Assembly (NCBI GenBank): GCA_016716425.1 | Contig: JADJWJ010000019.1 | Location: 1-58,021, forward strand | Length of the DNA: 58,021 nucleotides | Direction of reading: 5' to 3' | Source of the DNA: Betaproteobacteria bacterium | GTDB lineage: Bacteria > Pseudomonadota > Gammaproteobacteria > Burkholderiales > Casimicrobiaceae | Shown here: one piece after another, positions 27,736-38,433 of the stretch | How the letters are laid out: each line of letters begins with the position of its first letter | Numbering within the stretch: position 1 is the first letter of the stretch | Position numbers and translations under genes: made by a program | Notes under the pieces: model-generated | What the model was told of the DNA's origin: nothing | What the model saw: the letters and a program-made list of their open reading frames with translations, nothing else | Database searches by the model: none

Positions 27736-29030
27736 GCCGTGACGCTCCGCAGCGCGGCGAAGTAGCCGGGAAACGTCTTGCGCACGCACCCCGGGTCGTC
27801 GATCGTGACCGGCACGCCGGCCAGCGCGACCAGCGCGAAGCACATCGCCATCCGGTGGTCGTCGTAGGTGGCGATCGTCGCCGGGACGAAGCGCGCGGGC
27901 GGCGTCACGCGCAGCCAGTCGGGGCCCTCGTCCACCGCCGCGCCGACCTTGCGCAGCTCGGCCGCCATCGCGGCGATGCGGTCGGTTTCCTTCACCCGCC
28001 AGCTGCCGATGCCCGTCAGCGTCGTCGGCCCGGCGGCGAACAGCGCCACGATGGCGAGCGTCATCGCCGCGTCGGGGATCGCCACGCAGTCGATGGTCCC
28101 GCCGCGCAACGCGGATCCCGCGCGCGCCTCGATCCAGTCGGATCCGAAGCGGACGTCGGCGCCGCGCCGGGCCAACTCGTCGGCGAAAGCCACGTCGCCC
28201 TGGATCGACGCGCGACCCACGCCCGTCACGCGCACCGGCCCGCCGCCGAGCGCGCCGGCAGCCAGGAAGTAGGACGCGCCCGACGCATCGCCCTCGACCG
28301 CCAGCGTGCCCGGGCTCGCATAGCCGGGTCCGGCCGGCACGCGGAAGCTCGCGCATCCGTCGCGCGCGACGTCCACACCGAAGCGCCGCATCAGGTCGAG
28401 CGTGATCTCGACGTACGGCCGCGAGATCAGCTCGCCGGCGATGCCCACGGTCACGTCGGCGCGCAGGAGCGGCAGCGCCTGCAGCAGCCCCGTGAGGAAC
28501 TGGCTCGACACGTCGCCGCGGATGCGCACGGGTGCGGCTGCCGGATGGCCCGGCCCGATCGCGACCGGCGGGAACCCGTCGGCGAGTTCGTAGCGGATGT
28601 CGGCCCCCAGCGGCCGCAGCGCGTCGACGAGATCCGCGATCGGCCGCTCGCGCATCCTGGGCACGCCGTCGGCGCGGTAGCGGCCGCCCGAGAACGCGAG
28701 CGCGGCCACCAGCGTGCGCAGCGACAGGCCGGACAGGCCGAGGTCGAGGTCGGCGTGCTTGACCGGGAACGGCCCGCCGGCCCCCGGCACCTCGTACGCG
28801 CTGTCTCCGAGGTCGCGCCATGCGATGCCGAGCGCACGCAGCGCGTTCAGCATCACGCGCGTGTCGTCGGATTCGAGCAGCCCCGTCAGCGTCGTCGTGC
28901 CGCGCGCGAGCGCGGCAAGCAGCAGCGTGCGGTTGCTGATGCTCTTCGAGCCGGGCAGCGCGACGACCCCTTCCGCGCGCGCGGCGGGCGCGAGCGTCAG
29001 CTGCGACGGAAATGCATCGGTCGGCGTCAT
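27732..29030 (-). CDS. aroA: 3-phosphoshikimate 1-carboxyvinyltransferase (EPSP synthase)
   Basis: AroA joins shikimate-3-phosphate and PEP in the shikimate pathway. The 432 residues contain the substrate signature LPGSKSISNRTLLLAALARG (25-44), the Gly-rich LGLSGLSLRTLVAALA near residue 95 and the second signature RVKETDRIAAMAAELRKVGA near 340. The Gly96-region sequence here is LSLRTL rather than the usual NAGTAMR, so the loop that contacts PEP and glyphosate is of the variant kind. The ATG at 29030 is the only good start. Confidence 0.95.
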   Translation of the reverse strand: MTPTDAFPSQLTLAPAARAEGVVALPGSKSISNRTLLLAALARGTTTLTGLLESDDTRVMLNALRALGIAWRDLGDSAYEVPGAGGPFPVKHADLDLGLSGLSLRTLVAALAFSGGRYRADGVPRMRERPIADLVDALRPLGADIRYELADGFPPVAIGPGHPAAAPVRIRGDVSSQFLTGLLQALPLLRADVTVGIAGELISRPYVEITLDLMRRFGVDVARDGCASFRVPAGPGYASPGTLAVEGDASGASYFLAAGALGGGPVRVTGVGRASIQGDVAFADELARRGADVRFGSDWIEARAGSALRGGTIDCVAIPDAAMTLAIVALFAAGPTTLTGIGSWRVKETDRIAAMAAELRKVGAAVDEGPDWLRVTPPARFVPATIATYDDHRMAMCFALVALAGVPVTIDDPGCVRKTFPGYFAALRSVTA

Positions 29031-29108
29031 GTGCTCGGTGCGGGCGGACGCCAGCCTAGTTGTGGAGCTTCATGACGTTGTTACCGAGATGCATGAGCTC
29101 TGGACAAC

Positions 29109-29136
29109 CGTCGTCCCCGCGAAAGCGGGGACGACG
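29109..29136. repeat. Perfect 12-bp stem-loop in the tyrA-aroA gap
   Basis: CGTCGTCCCCGC and its exact complement are separated by GAAA. The stem-loop lies between the tyrA stop (29194) and the aroA start (29030). It has no T-run on the minus strand, so it is more like a dispersed REP-type palindrome than a terminator, although it may still affect the mRNA. Confidence 0.8.
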
Positions 29137-29193
29137 ACTGCTGGCATGCATGCGGCGCATTCCAGGCGGCAACATCGTCCTGACGGTTCACAC

Positions 29194-30096
29194 CTAGCCC
29201 TTGTCCTCGACGACCGGCTGCCTGCGCGCGGCTTCCCACGCCCGGCGCGCGCGGGAGGCTTCGGCGAACAGCGCCGCGAGCGCCTCGCCGTCGCCTTCGG
29301 CGATCAGCGCCCGGGCGGCGGCCAGCGCCTCGGCGTAGCCGTCGATCTCGGCGAGCAGCGCATCGCGGTTGGCGAGCGCGATGTCGCGCCACATCTCGGG
29401 CGAGCCGGCGGCGATGCGCGTGAAGTCGCGGAAGCCCGACGCCGCGTGGTCGAAGTACGTCGCCGCATCCGGCCGCGCGGCGAGCTCCGCCACCAGCGTG
29501 AACGCGAGCACGTGCGGCAGGTGCGACACGGCCGCGAAGACTGCGTCGTGGCGCGTGGCGTCGAGCGTGGTCACGCGCGCGCCGCACGCCTGCCACAGCG
29601 TCGCGACACGCTCGGTCGCCCCCGGATCCGTCTCGGCGATCGGCGTCAGGATCACGTTGCGGCCTTCGAACAGCGACGGGAACGCCGCGGCAGCGCCCGT
29701 GTGCTCGGTGCCGGCGATCGGGTGGCCCGGCACGAACCGCGGCAGCGCGGGCCCGAACGCGCCAGCGGCGGCGTCGATGACGTCCTGCTTGGTGCTGCCG
29801 GCGTCGGTGACGATCGTACGGGTCCCCAGCGCGCCGGCCATCGCGACGAACAGCGACGGGAACTGGGCCACGGGGGCCGCGACCAGCACGACGTCGGCGT
29901 CGGCGAGTTCGCGCGTCCAGTCGGCGTCGAGCGTGCAGGCGCGGTCGATCACCGCGCGCGCGACCGCGATGTCGAGGTTGGCCTGCGTGCGGCCGACGCC
30001 GACGACCTCGCCGACGCACCCGGCGCGCTTCAGCGCGAGCGCGCAGGAGCCGCCGATGAGGCCGACGCCGACGACGACGACTTTGCCCAGTTTCAC
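29194..30096 (-). CDS. tyrA: Prephenate dehydrogenase
   Basis: TyrA makes 4-hydroxyphenylpyruvate for tyrosine. The 300 residues begin with an NAD-binding fold (KVVVVGVGLIGGSCALALKRAG, read as two blocks). VPGHPIAGTEHTGA near residue 116 holds the catalytic His region. VSHLPHVLAFTL is near 192 and SGFRDFTRIAAGSPEMWRDI near 225. The start is a GTG at 30096, 40 bases after hisC. There is no fused chorismate mutase domain; that is supplied by PheA. Confidence 0.93.
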   Translation of the reverse strand: MKLGKVVVVGVGLIGGSCALALKRAGCVGEVVGVGRTQANLDIAVARAVIDRACTLDADWTRELADADVVLVAAPVAQFPSLFVAMAGALGTRTIVTDAGSTKQDVIDAAAGAFGPALPRFVPGHPIAGTEHTGAAAAFPSLFEGRNVILTPIAETDPGATERVATLWQACGARVTTLDATRHDAVFAAVSHLPHVLAFTLVAELAARPDAATYFDHAASGFRDFTRIAAGSPEMWRDIALANRDALLAEIDGYAEALAAARALIAEGDGEALAALFAEASRARRAWEAARRQPVVEDKG

Positions 30097-30136
30097 TGGC
30101 GCGGCCGCAGGGTGCGGGAGGCGTCGGCCCGCGGCG

Positions 30137-31240
30137 TCACCGGCCCAGCACCGACTTCAGCGCGGCGAGGAAGCGCTCGTTTTCCGCGGACAGTCCGACC
30201 GATACGCGCAGGTACTCGGGCAGGCCGTAGCTCGCGACCGGGCGCACGATGACGCCCAGGTGCAGCAGCGCCTGGTTCACGCGGGCGGCGTCGCCGACCT
30301 TGACCAGCAGGAAGTTGCCGTGCGACGGCACGTACGCGACACCGAGCGCCGCGAGCCCGGCGTAGAGCTGGGCCAGCCCCTGCCGGTTCAGCACGCGGCT
30401 CTCCTCGACGTACGCGTCGTCTGCGAGCGCGGCGATCGCCGCTGCCTGGGCGAGCGCGTTGACGTTGAACGGCTGGCGGACGCGGTTCAGCGTGTCGGCG
30501 ATCTCGACGCTCGCCACTGCGTAGCCGATCCGCAGCGCGGCCAGTCCGTACGCCTTCGAGAACGTCCGCGACACGAGGAGATGCGGGTACTGCGCGAGCC
30601 AGCCGATGCTGTCGGCGCGGTCGGCCGGGTCGAGGAATTCGTTGTACGCCTCGTCGAGCACGACCAGCACGTCGCGCGGGACCGCGTCGACGAAGGCCTC
30701 CAGCGCGGCCGGCGCGAGCCACGTCCCGGTCGGGTTGTTCGGGTTGGCGACGAACACGACGCGCGTGTCGGGCGTGATCGCCGCGCGCATCGCCGGCAAG
30801 TCGTGGGCGAGGTCGCGCGCCGGGACCTCGATGCCGCGCGCGCCGCGCGCGTGCGTCGCGAGCGGGTACACGGCGAACGCGTGCTGCGCGTAGACCGCGG
30901 CCTCGCCGGGGCGCAGGTAGCCCATCGTCGCGAGCTCGAGGATGTCGTTGCTGCCGTTGCCGAGGACGAGTTGCGCCGGCGCGACCGACAGGCGCTTCGC
31001 CAATGCGTCCTTCAGGTGATACCCGAAGCCGTCGGGGTAGCGCGTGACGTCGAGCGCGGCGGCCGCGATCGCCGCGAGCACCCCCGGGCTGGGACCCCGC
31101 GGGTTTTCGTTGGACGCGAGCTTGACGATCTTCGCCGGGTCGAGGTGCAACTCGCGTGCGACGTCGTCGATCGGCTTGCCCGGAACGTAGGGCGCGATGC
31201 CGCGAACGTAATCGGGGGCGACGGGGGCGGCGTGCGTCAT
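30137..31240 (-). CDS. hisC: Histidinol-phosphate aminotransferase
   Basis: A PLP-dependent class I/II aminotransferase of 367 residues. Motifs include KLASNENPRGPSP near 41, NGSNDILELA near 94, NPNNPTGTW near 164 and the PLP Lys in SRTFSKAYGLAALRIGY near 230. Copies within aromatic clusters often also serve phenylalanine and tyrosine. Its position between pheA and tyrA favours that dual role, although this is inference. The ATG at 31240 is followed by a normal N-terminus (VRGIAPYVPGKPI). Confidence 0.92.
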   Translation of the reverse strand: MTHAAPVAPDYVRGIAPYVPGKPIDDVARELHLDPAKIVKLASNENPRGPSPGVLAAIAAAALDVTRYPDGFGYHLKDALAKRLSVAPAQLVLGNGSNDILELATMGYLRPGEAAVYAQHAFAVYPLATHARGARGIEVPARDLAHDLPAMRAAITPDTRVVFVANPNNPTGTWLAPAALEAFVDAVPRDVLVVLDEAYNEFLDPADRADSIGWLAQYPHLLVSRTFSKAYGLAALRIGYAVASVEIADTLNRVRQPFNVNALAQAAAIAALADDAYVEESRVLNRQGLAQLYAGLAALGVAYVPSHGNFLLVKVGDAARVNQALLHLGVIVRPVASYGLPEYLRVSVGLSAENERFLAALKSVLGR

Positions 31241-31285
31241 GGGCGGCGTCGAAGTGAGTTAGAGCAGGCTGTCGAAAACTCGCCG

Positions 31286-31383
31286 GTGCCATCCCGAGGC
31301 GCGTAGCGACGAGGGATGCGCGTCAACGCAATTCCCAGGCTCGTGGCGAAAGCAGATCCCTCGCAACGCCCGGGATGACACCG
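31286..31383. repeat. Paired inverted copies of a short dispersed repeat
   Basis: The pheA-hisC gap contains ATCCCGAGGCGCGTAGCGAC leading into GAGGGAT (31291-31317). Facing it, on the other strand, is GTCATCCCGGGCGTTGCGAG leading into GGATCTGC (31353-31380). The two are clearly the same element in opposite orientation, about 40 bases apart. The rest of the 177-base gap shows nothing else. Confidence 0.75.
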
Positions 31384-31417
31384 GAAAGTGAATGTCCGGA
31401 GGAATCTCAGCCTCCTG

Positions 31418-32509
31418 TTAGTCGGTGGCCGCCGGGTAGGAGCCCAGCAGCTTGAGGAACGGTGCCTTGCCGGCGAGTTCCGCGATCGCGGCGGCGACCG
31501 GCGCGTCGTCGCGGTGGCCGACGAGGTCGATGAAGAACAGGTACTCCCAGAGACCCGTGCGCGCCGGCCGCGACTCGATCCGCGACATCGACACGCCGTG
31601 GCGGGCGATCGGCTCCAGCAGCGCGTACACGGCCCCCGGCCGGTTCGGGCACGACATGACGAGCGACGTCTCGTCGCGGCCGGAGGGCGCCGGCTGCTGC
31701 CGGCCCAGCACCCAGAACCGCGTCGTGTTGTTGGGCTCGTCCTCGATGTGCGGCGCGAGCGTGGCGAGGCCGTAGATCGCGCCGGCGTTCTCGCCCGCGA
31801 TCGCCGCGGCGCCGGCCTCCGCCGCGGCCAGACGCGCCGCCTCCGCGTTGCTCGCGACCGCGATGCGCGGCACGCCGGGCAGGTGCTGCGCCAGCCACTG
31901 CACGCACTGCGCGAGCGACTGGCCGTGCGAATAGACGCGGGTCACGGCCGCGAGCCCGGCCGCGTTCGACAGGAGGTTCTGCGCGACGCGCAGCTTGATC
32001 TCGCCGCACACGGCGAGGTCCGTCGTGCACATGAGGTCGAGCGTGCGGCCGACGGCGCCCTCGGTCGAGTTCTCGACCGGCACCACGGCGAAGTCGGTGC
32101 GGCCGCTGTCGACGGCGCGGAAGATCTCGTCGATGGTCGCGAACGGCACCGCCTCGACGAACGAGCCGAACTGCTTGCCCACCGCCGCGTGGCTGAACGT
32201 CCCGGCCGGACCGAGATAGCCGACGCGCAGCGTCTGCTCCAGCGCGCGGCACGCCGACATGATCTCGCGGAACACGCCGGTCACCGCGCCGTTCGGCAAC
32301 GGCCCCGCGTTCTGCCCGTGCAGGCGCGCCACCACCTGCGCCTCGCGCTCGGGCCGGTACGCGCCGGCGCGGCCCTTCAGCGCGCCGATGGCCTGGGCGT
32401 GGCGTGCCCGCTCGTTCAGCCGCGCGAGGATCTCGCGGTCGAGCGCGTCGATCGCCGCGCGGTGCGCGGCGAGGTCGCCGTCGGGATGCGCCGCGTCGTC
32501 GCTCGTCAT
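31418..32509 (-). CDS. pheA: Chorismate mutase / prephenate dehydratase
   Basis: A bifunctional P-protein of 363 residues. An AroQ chorismate mutase helix bundle is N-terminal (about 10-95; HRAAIDALDREILARLNERA, then REAQVVARL). A prephenate dehydratase domain follows (VGYLGPAGTFSHAAV near residue 100, VPVENSTEGAVGRTLDL near 165, NNTTRFWVLG near 265). A C-terminal ACT domain binds phenylalanine (ESRPARTGLWEYLFFIDL near 312). The length is normal. It lies 18 bases after gyrA; serC, which often separates them, is not there. Confidence 0.96.
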   Translation of the reverse strand: MTSDDAAHPDGDLAAHRAAIDALDREILARLNERARHAQAIGALKGRAGAYRPEREAQVVARLHGQNAGPLPNGAVTGVFREIMSACRALEQTLRVGYLGPAGTFSHAAVGKQFGSFVEAVPFATIDEIFRAVDSGRTDFAVVPVENSTEGAVGRTLDLMCTTDLAVCGEIKLRVAQNLLSNAAGLAAVTRVYSHGQSLAQCVQWLAQHLPGVPRIAVASNAEAARLAAAEAGAAAIAGENAGAIYGLATLAPHIEDEPNNTTRFWVLGRQQPAPSGRDETSLVMSCPNRPGAVYALLEPIARHGVSMSRIESRPARTGLWEYLFFIDLVGHRDDAPVAAAIAELAGKAPFLKLLGSYPAATD

Positions 32510-32527
32510 CGCCGGCCGTTCGCGGCG

Positions 32528-35092
<2,565 letters not shown>

Positions 35093-35195
35093 CGGGGCTT
35101 TTTGTCCGGAAGTATTGGGCGAAAGGGGGGTCCGGACGCCGTTCCCCCGGAAAAGCGCGCGGGAGCTAAGCGTTTCCGGTCGGCCGGGGCGTCCA

Positions 35196-35238
35196 CCGGG
35201 CCGTCGACCGCCGCGGCGGCCGGCGGTCGACGGCCCGG
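35196..35238 (-). promoter_or_regulatory. 18-bp perfect hairpin in the gyrA leader
   Basis: CCGGGCCGTCGACCGCCG at 35196-35213 is exactly complementary to 35221-35238, with a 7-base loop. It is about 100 bases before the gyrA start. If gyrA is transcribed from the TAAAAT-like box at 35258-35263, the hairpin is at the very front of the mRNA. It may act as an mRNA stabiliser, an attenuator or a protein site; the sequence does not say which. Confidence 0.75.
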
Positions 35239-35323
35239 AGGCCCTTGAAATCACGCAATTTTATCACGGCGTTGTATCGCCGCGACAGTCTCCCTCCGGC
35301 CCGGCGGCCGGCGGGACTTTTCT

Positions 35324-35352
35324 TTGCGGTGCGAAAACCCGTGTGCTATATT
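35324..35352 (+). promoter_or_regulatory. ompA promoter (sigma70-type)
   Basis: TTGCGG at 35324-35329 and TATATT at 35347-35352 are separated by exactly 17 bases. Transcription would begin near 35359 and leave a leader of about 97 bases before the ATG. This is the best-matching sigma70 pair seen in the window. Confidence 0.6.
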
Positions 35353-35455
35353 CGTCGGGGAGATTTTGCATTTGACGCCAGACGCTCGCGGCTTGGCGCC
35401 CAAAACCGCTAGTTCTTAAGAATTTGTTCAAAACCAAAGCCAAAGGGGTGAAACA

Positions 35456-36223
35456 ATGACTCGACGTCTCGTCTCCGGTGCAGTTGCCGGCATGCTCGCC
35501 GCGACCGTCACCGGCGGTGCATTTGCGCAGACAAAGGGCTACGTTCCCGGCACGGCGCCCGCGCCGGCAGCCAACCAGAGCAGCGGCTACGTGCGCAACT
35601 TCTCCCCGACGCCGACTGACGGCATCGTGAAGAGCGGCGTCTACAACAGCACCAAGGGACTGTCGGGCAACCTCTGCTGGCGCACCGGTTACTGGACGCC
35701 GGCGATGGCCACGATCCAGTGCGACCCGGACCTCGTGCCGAAGCCGCCCGCGCCGAAGCCGGCCGTGACCCCGCCGCCGCCGGCTCCGAAGCCCGCCCCG
35801 ACCCCGCCGAAGCCGGCCCCCGCTCCGAGCGTGCAGAAGATCACGCTGGCGTCGAAGGCGCTGTTCGACTTCGACAAGTACGCGCTGAAGCCGGAAGGGA
35901 AGGCCGCGATCGACCGGGAAATCATCGCCAAGCTGAACCAGGTGCAGAAGCTCGAGCTGGTGCTGGTCACGGGCCACACCGACCGCATCGGCACGCAGCA
36001 GTACAACCAGAAGCTGTCCGAGCGCCGTGCGGATGCGGTGCGCGACTACCTGGTCAGCAAGGGCGTGCCGAAGGACAAGATCGAGACCCTCGGCATGGGC
36101 AAGACGCAGCCGCTGCCGAACGTGAAGTGCGACCAGAAGAACATGAAGGAGCTGATCGCCTGCCTGCAGCCGAACCGCCGCGTCGAAGTCGAAGTCAAGG
36201 GCGAGGCGACGGTTCGCCGCTGA
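35456..36223 (+). CDS. ompA: OmpA-family outer-membrane protein
   Basis: The protein has 255 residues; its ATG follows AAGGGG at seven bases. A signal peptide (LVSGAVAGMLAATVTGGAFAQ) leads into a short N-terminal part with a two-Cys motif (NLCWRTGYWTPAMATIQCDP), without a full beta-barrel. A Pro/Ala/Lys linker (about 98-125) precedes a complete OmpA/MotB peptidoglycan-binding domain (LFDFDKYALKPEG, VTGHTDRIGTQQYNQKLSERR, NRRVEVEVKG). This is the usual betaproteobacterial form that tethers the outer membrane to the wall. It is a monocistronic gene with its own promoter and terminator, upstream of the deaminase-ubiG-gph run. Confidence 0.9.
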   Translation: MTRRLVSGAVAGMLAATVTGGAFAQTKGYVPGTAPAPAANQSSGYVRNFSPTPTDGIVKSGVYNSTKGLSGNLCWRTGYWTPAMATIQCDPDLVPKPPAPKPAVTPPPPAPKPAPTPPKPAPAPSVQKITLASKALFDFDKYALKPEGKAAIDREIIAKLNQVQKLELVLVTGHTDRIGTQQYNQKLSERRADAVRDYLVSKGVPKDKIETLGMGKTQPLPNVKCDQKNMKELIACLQPNRRVEVEVKGEATVRR

Positions 36224-36240
36224 TCGTCACCCGCCTCGAC

Positions 36241-36271
36241 AAAGCCCCGCCTCGTGCGGGGCTTTGTTTTT
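36241..36271 (+). terminator. Rho-independent terminator after ompA
   Basis: AAAGCCCCGC and GCGGGGCTTT form a perfect 10-bp stem with a 5-base loop, followed by GTTTTTG. It begins 18 bases after the ompA stop, at a textbook position, and should isolate ompA from the downstream operon. Confidence 0.93.
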
Positions 36272-36296
36272 GTGCAGGTGACGAAGGGGCCACTCA

Positions 36297-36367
36297 CCAT
36301 GAGACGCCGGGGCGCCGAGGAATCCTGGACTCGCACTTCCCTGCGTCTTCGCGCCTCTTTGTGAAAT
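36297..36367 (-). repeat. Third, inverted copy of the 68-bp element
   Basis: The complement of this stretch begins TTCACAAAGAGGCGCGAAGA and continues CGCAGGGAA, matching the start of the copies at 24586 and 24669. The far end (GGCGTCTCATGG) matches their GCGTCTCCCGTGG end more loosely. The copy runs directly into the ATG of the next gene at 36366. Confidence 0.8.
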
Positions 36368-37697
36368 GAACCTTCCGCGCCAACCCGCCGACCTGCGCAT
36401 CGACGCGCCGTGGATCGTGCCGGTCGAGCCGGCCGGCGTGCTGACGGGCCACGCGCTGATCGTCGACGCCGGCCGCATCCTCGCGATCCTGCCGGCGGCC
36501 GAGGCCGACGCCGCGTATGCGCCGCGCGAAACCGTCGCGCTGCCGGCGCACGCGCTGATCCCGGGCCTCGTCAATGCCCACACGCACTCGGCGATGACGC
36601 TGATGCGCGGCATCGCCGACGACGTTCCGCTCAAGGCCTGGCTCGAGCAGCACATCTGGCCGCGGGAGGGCCGGTTCGTGTCACCCGAGTTCGTGTACGA
36701 CGGCACGCTGCTCGCCAGCGCCGAGATGCTGCGCGGCGGGGTCACCTGCTGCCACGACATGTACTTCTACCCGGACGCCGCGGCGCGCGCGTACGACGAC
36801 GCGGGCATCCGCGCGCTGGTCGGCATGCCGGTGCTCGACTTCCCGACGCCGTACGCGGCCGATGCGGATGCGTACCTCGCGCTCGGGCTCGCGGCGCGCG
36901 ACGCGTACAAGCACGCGCCGCGCCTCGCGTTCGCACTCGCGCCGCACGCGCCCTACACCGTCGGCGACCCGACGTGGGCGAAGATCGTCATGTACGCGCG
37001 CCAGCTCGACCTGTCGATTGCGACGCACGTCGCGGAAACGGCGGACGAGGTCGCCAGCCAGCGCGCGGCCACGGGCGAGACGCCGCTCGCGCGGCTCGAC
37101 CGGCTGGGCGCGACAGGCCCGGGCTTCATCGCCATCCACGTCGTGCACGTCGACGCGGCCGACATCGCGGCCCTGTCCGCGCAGGGCTGCCACGTCGTGC
37201 ACTGCCCGACGTCCAACCTGAAGCTCGCGAGCGGCATCGCCCCGGTGCCCGCGCTGCTGGCCGCCGGCGTCAACGTCGCGCTCGGCACCGACGGCGCCGC
37301 GTCGAACAACCGGCTCGACCTGTTCGAGGAGATGCGCCTCGCGAGCCTCGTCGCGAAGGTCGGCAGCGGCGACGCCGCGGCCGTGCCGGCCGCGACCGCG
37401 CTCGCGATGGCGACGATCAACGGCGCGCGCGCGCTGGGCATGGACGGCGTCACCGGCTCGCTGGCACCGGGCAAGGCCGCCGACCTGGTGGCCGTCGACT
37501 TCTCGGGGGTGGCCACGCAGCCGGTGTTCGACCCGGTGTCGCATCTCGTCTTCGCCGCGGGGCGCGACTGCGTGACGGACGTCTGGGTGGGCGGCGTTAG
37601 AATGGTCGAGCGGCGGCAGCTGACCTCCGTCGACGAGGCCGCCCTGCTCGCGCGCACCCGCGCGTGGCAGCGCAAGCTGGCCGCGTTTCCGGATTGA
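36366..37697 (+). CDS. mtaD: 5-methylthioadenosine / S-adenosylhomocysteine deaminase (TRZ/ATZ family)
   Basis: A 443-residue amidohydrolase with the metal motif NAHTHSAM (His72, His74), THVAETADE near 219, HCPTSNLKLASG near 283 and GTDGAASNN near 310. The proteobacterial members found next to ubiG act on methylthioadenosine, giving methylthioinosine. A phosphorylase gene that could use that product lies at 48318-49067. No Shine-Dalgarno is seen, because the dispersed repeat abuts the ATG. The gene is four bases before ubiG and is likely in one operon with it. Confidence 0.85.
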   Translation: MNLPRQPADLRIDAPWIVPVEPAGVLTGHALIVDAGRILAILPAAEADAAYAPRETVALPAHALIPGLVNAHTHSAMTLMRGIADDVPLKAWLEQHIWPREGRFVSPEFVYDGTLLASAEMLRGGVTCCHDMYFYPDAAARAYDDAGIRALVGMPVLDFPTPYAADADAYLALGLAARDAYKHAPRLAFALAPHAPYTVGDPTWAKIVMYARQLDLSIATHVAETADEVASQRAATGETPLARLDRLGATGPGFIAIHVVHVDAADIAALSAQGCHVVHCPTSNLKLASGIAPVPALLAAGVNVALGTDGAASNNRLDLFEEMRLASLVAKVGSGDAAAVPAATALAMATINGARALGMDGVTGSLAPGKAADLVAVDFSGVATQPVFDPVSHLVFAAGRDCVTDVWVGGVRMVERRQLTSVDEAALLARTRAWQRKLAAFPD

Positions 37698-37701
37698 CTC
37701 C

Positions 37702-38433
37702 ATGACCGCCACGACCCGCCCCGACGCCAACGTCGACCCGGCCGAACTCGCCAAGTTCTCGGAGGTCGCCCACCGCTGGTGGGATCCGACCAGCGAGTTT
37801 CGCCCGCTGCACGAGATGAACCCGGTGCGCGTGGGCTGGCTCGCGCAGGCGGTCGGCGGGCTCGAAGGCAAGCGCGTGCTCGACGTCGGTTGCGGCGGTG
37901 GCATCCTGACCGAGTCGCTGGCCACGCTTGGCGCGAGCGTCACCGGCATCGACCTGTCCGAGAAGGCGCTCGGCGTGGCGCGCCTGCACGGGCTCGAGTC
38001 CGGCATCAAGGTCGACTACCGGGCCGTGTCCGCGGAAGCGTTTGCCGCTGCGGCGCCGGCGTCGTTCGACGTCGTCACGTGCATGGAGCTGCTCGAGCAC
38101 GTGCCGGACGGGGGATCGCTCGTGGCCGCGTGCGCGGCGCTCGCGAAGCCCGGCGGCAGCGTCGTGTTCGCGACGATCAACCGGACGCCGAAGGCCTATC
38201 TGCTCGCGGTGCTCGGCGCCGAGTACGTGCTGCAGCTGCTGCCGCGCGGCACGCACGACTGGGCGCGCTTCGTCCGGCCGGCGGAGCTCGCCGCGCATGC
38301 GCGCCGCGCAGGGCTGGACCTCGCCGCAATGACCGGCGTCGCGTACAACCCGCTGTCGCGCGCGTTCGCGCTCGACGCCGCGACGTCGGTCAACTACATC
38401 GCCGCGTTCGGCAAGCCCGCGCATGCCGGCTGA
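37702..38433 (+). CDS. ubiG: Ubiquinone biosynthesis O-methyltransferase
   Basis: UbiG performs both O-methylations in ubiquinone synthesis. The 243 residues carry the family N-terminus (AELAKFSEVAHRWWDPTSEF), SAM motif I VLDVGCGGGILTESLA at about 55, the later SFDVVTCMELLEHVPDG, and FATINRTPKAYLLAVLGAEY. The gene overlaps the next one by 11 bases, so translation is coupled. The length is normal. Confidence 0.95.
   Translation: MTATTRPDANVDPAELAKFSEVAHRWWDPTSEFRPLHEMNPVRVGWLAQAVGGLEGKRVLDVGCGGGILTESLATLGASVTGIDLSEKALGVARLHGLESGIKVDYRAVSAEAFAAAAPASFDVVTCMELLEHVPDGGSLVAACAALAKPGGSVVFATINRTPKAYLLAVLGAEYVLQLLPRGTHDWARFVRPAELAAHARRAGLDLAAMTGVAYNPLSRAFALDAATSVNYIAAFGKPAHAG

Larger units (their letters stand above)
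35093..35455. other. Divergent gyrA-ompA control region
   Basis: This 363-base stretch holds no gene. Reading outward it has the gyrA leader with a long perfect hairpin (35196-35238) and a possible gyrA -10 on the minus strand (TAAAAT, complement of 35258-35263). The ompA promoter (35324-35352) and about 100 bases of AT-richer ompA leader ending in the AAGGGG ribosome site at 35443-35448 complete it. It is the most AT-rich part of the window. Confidence 0.7.

Noticed and set aside
35093..35254. Upstream extension of gyrA by 54 codons
   Set aside because: It would translate the leader hairpin and has no similarity to GyrA N-termini; MEQFAKETLP is the normal beginning.
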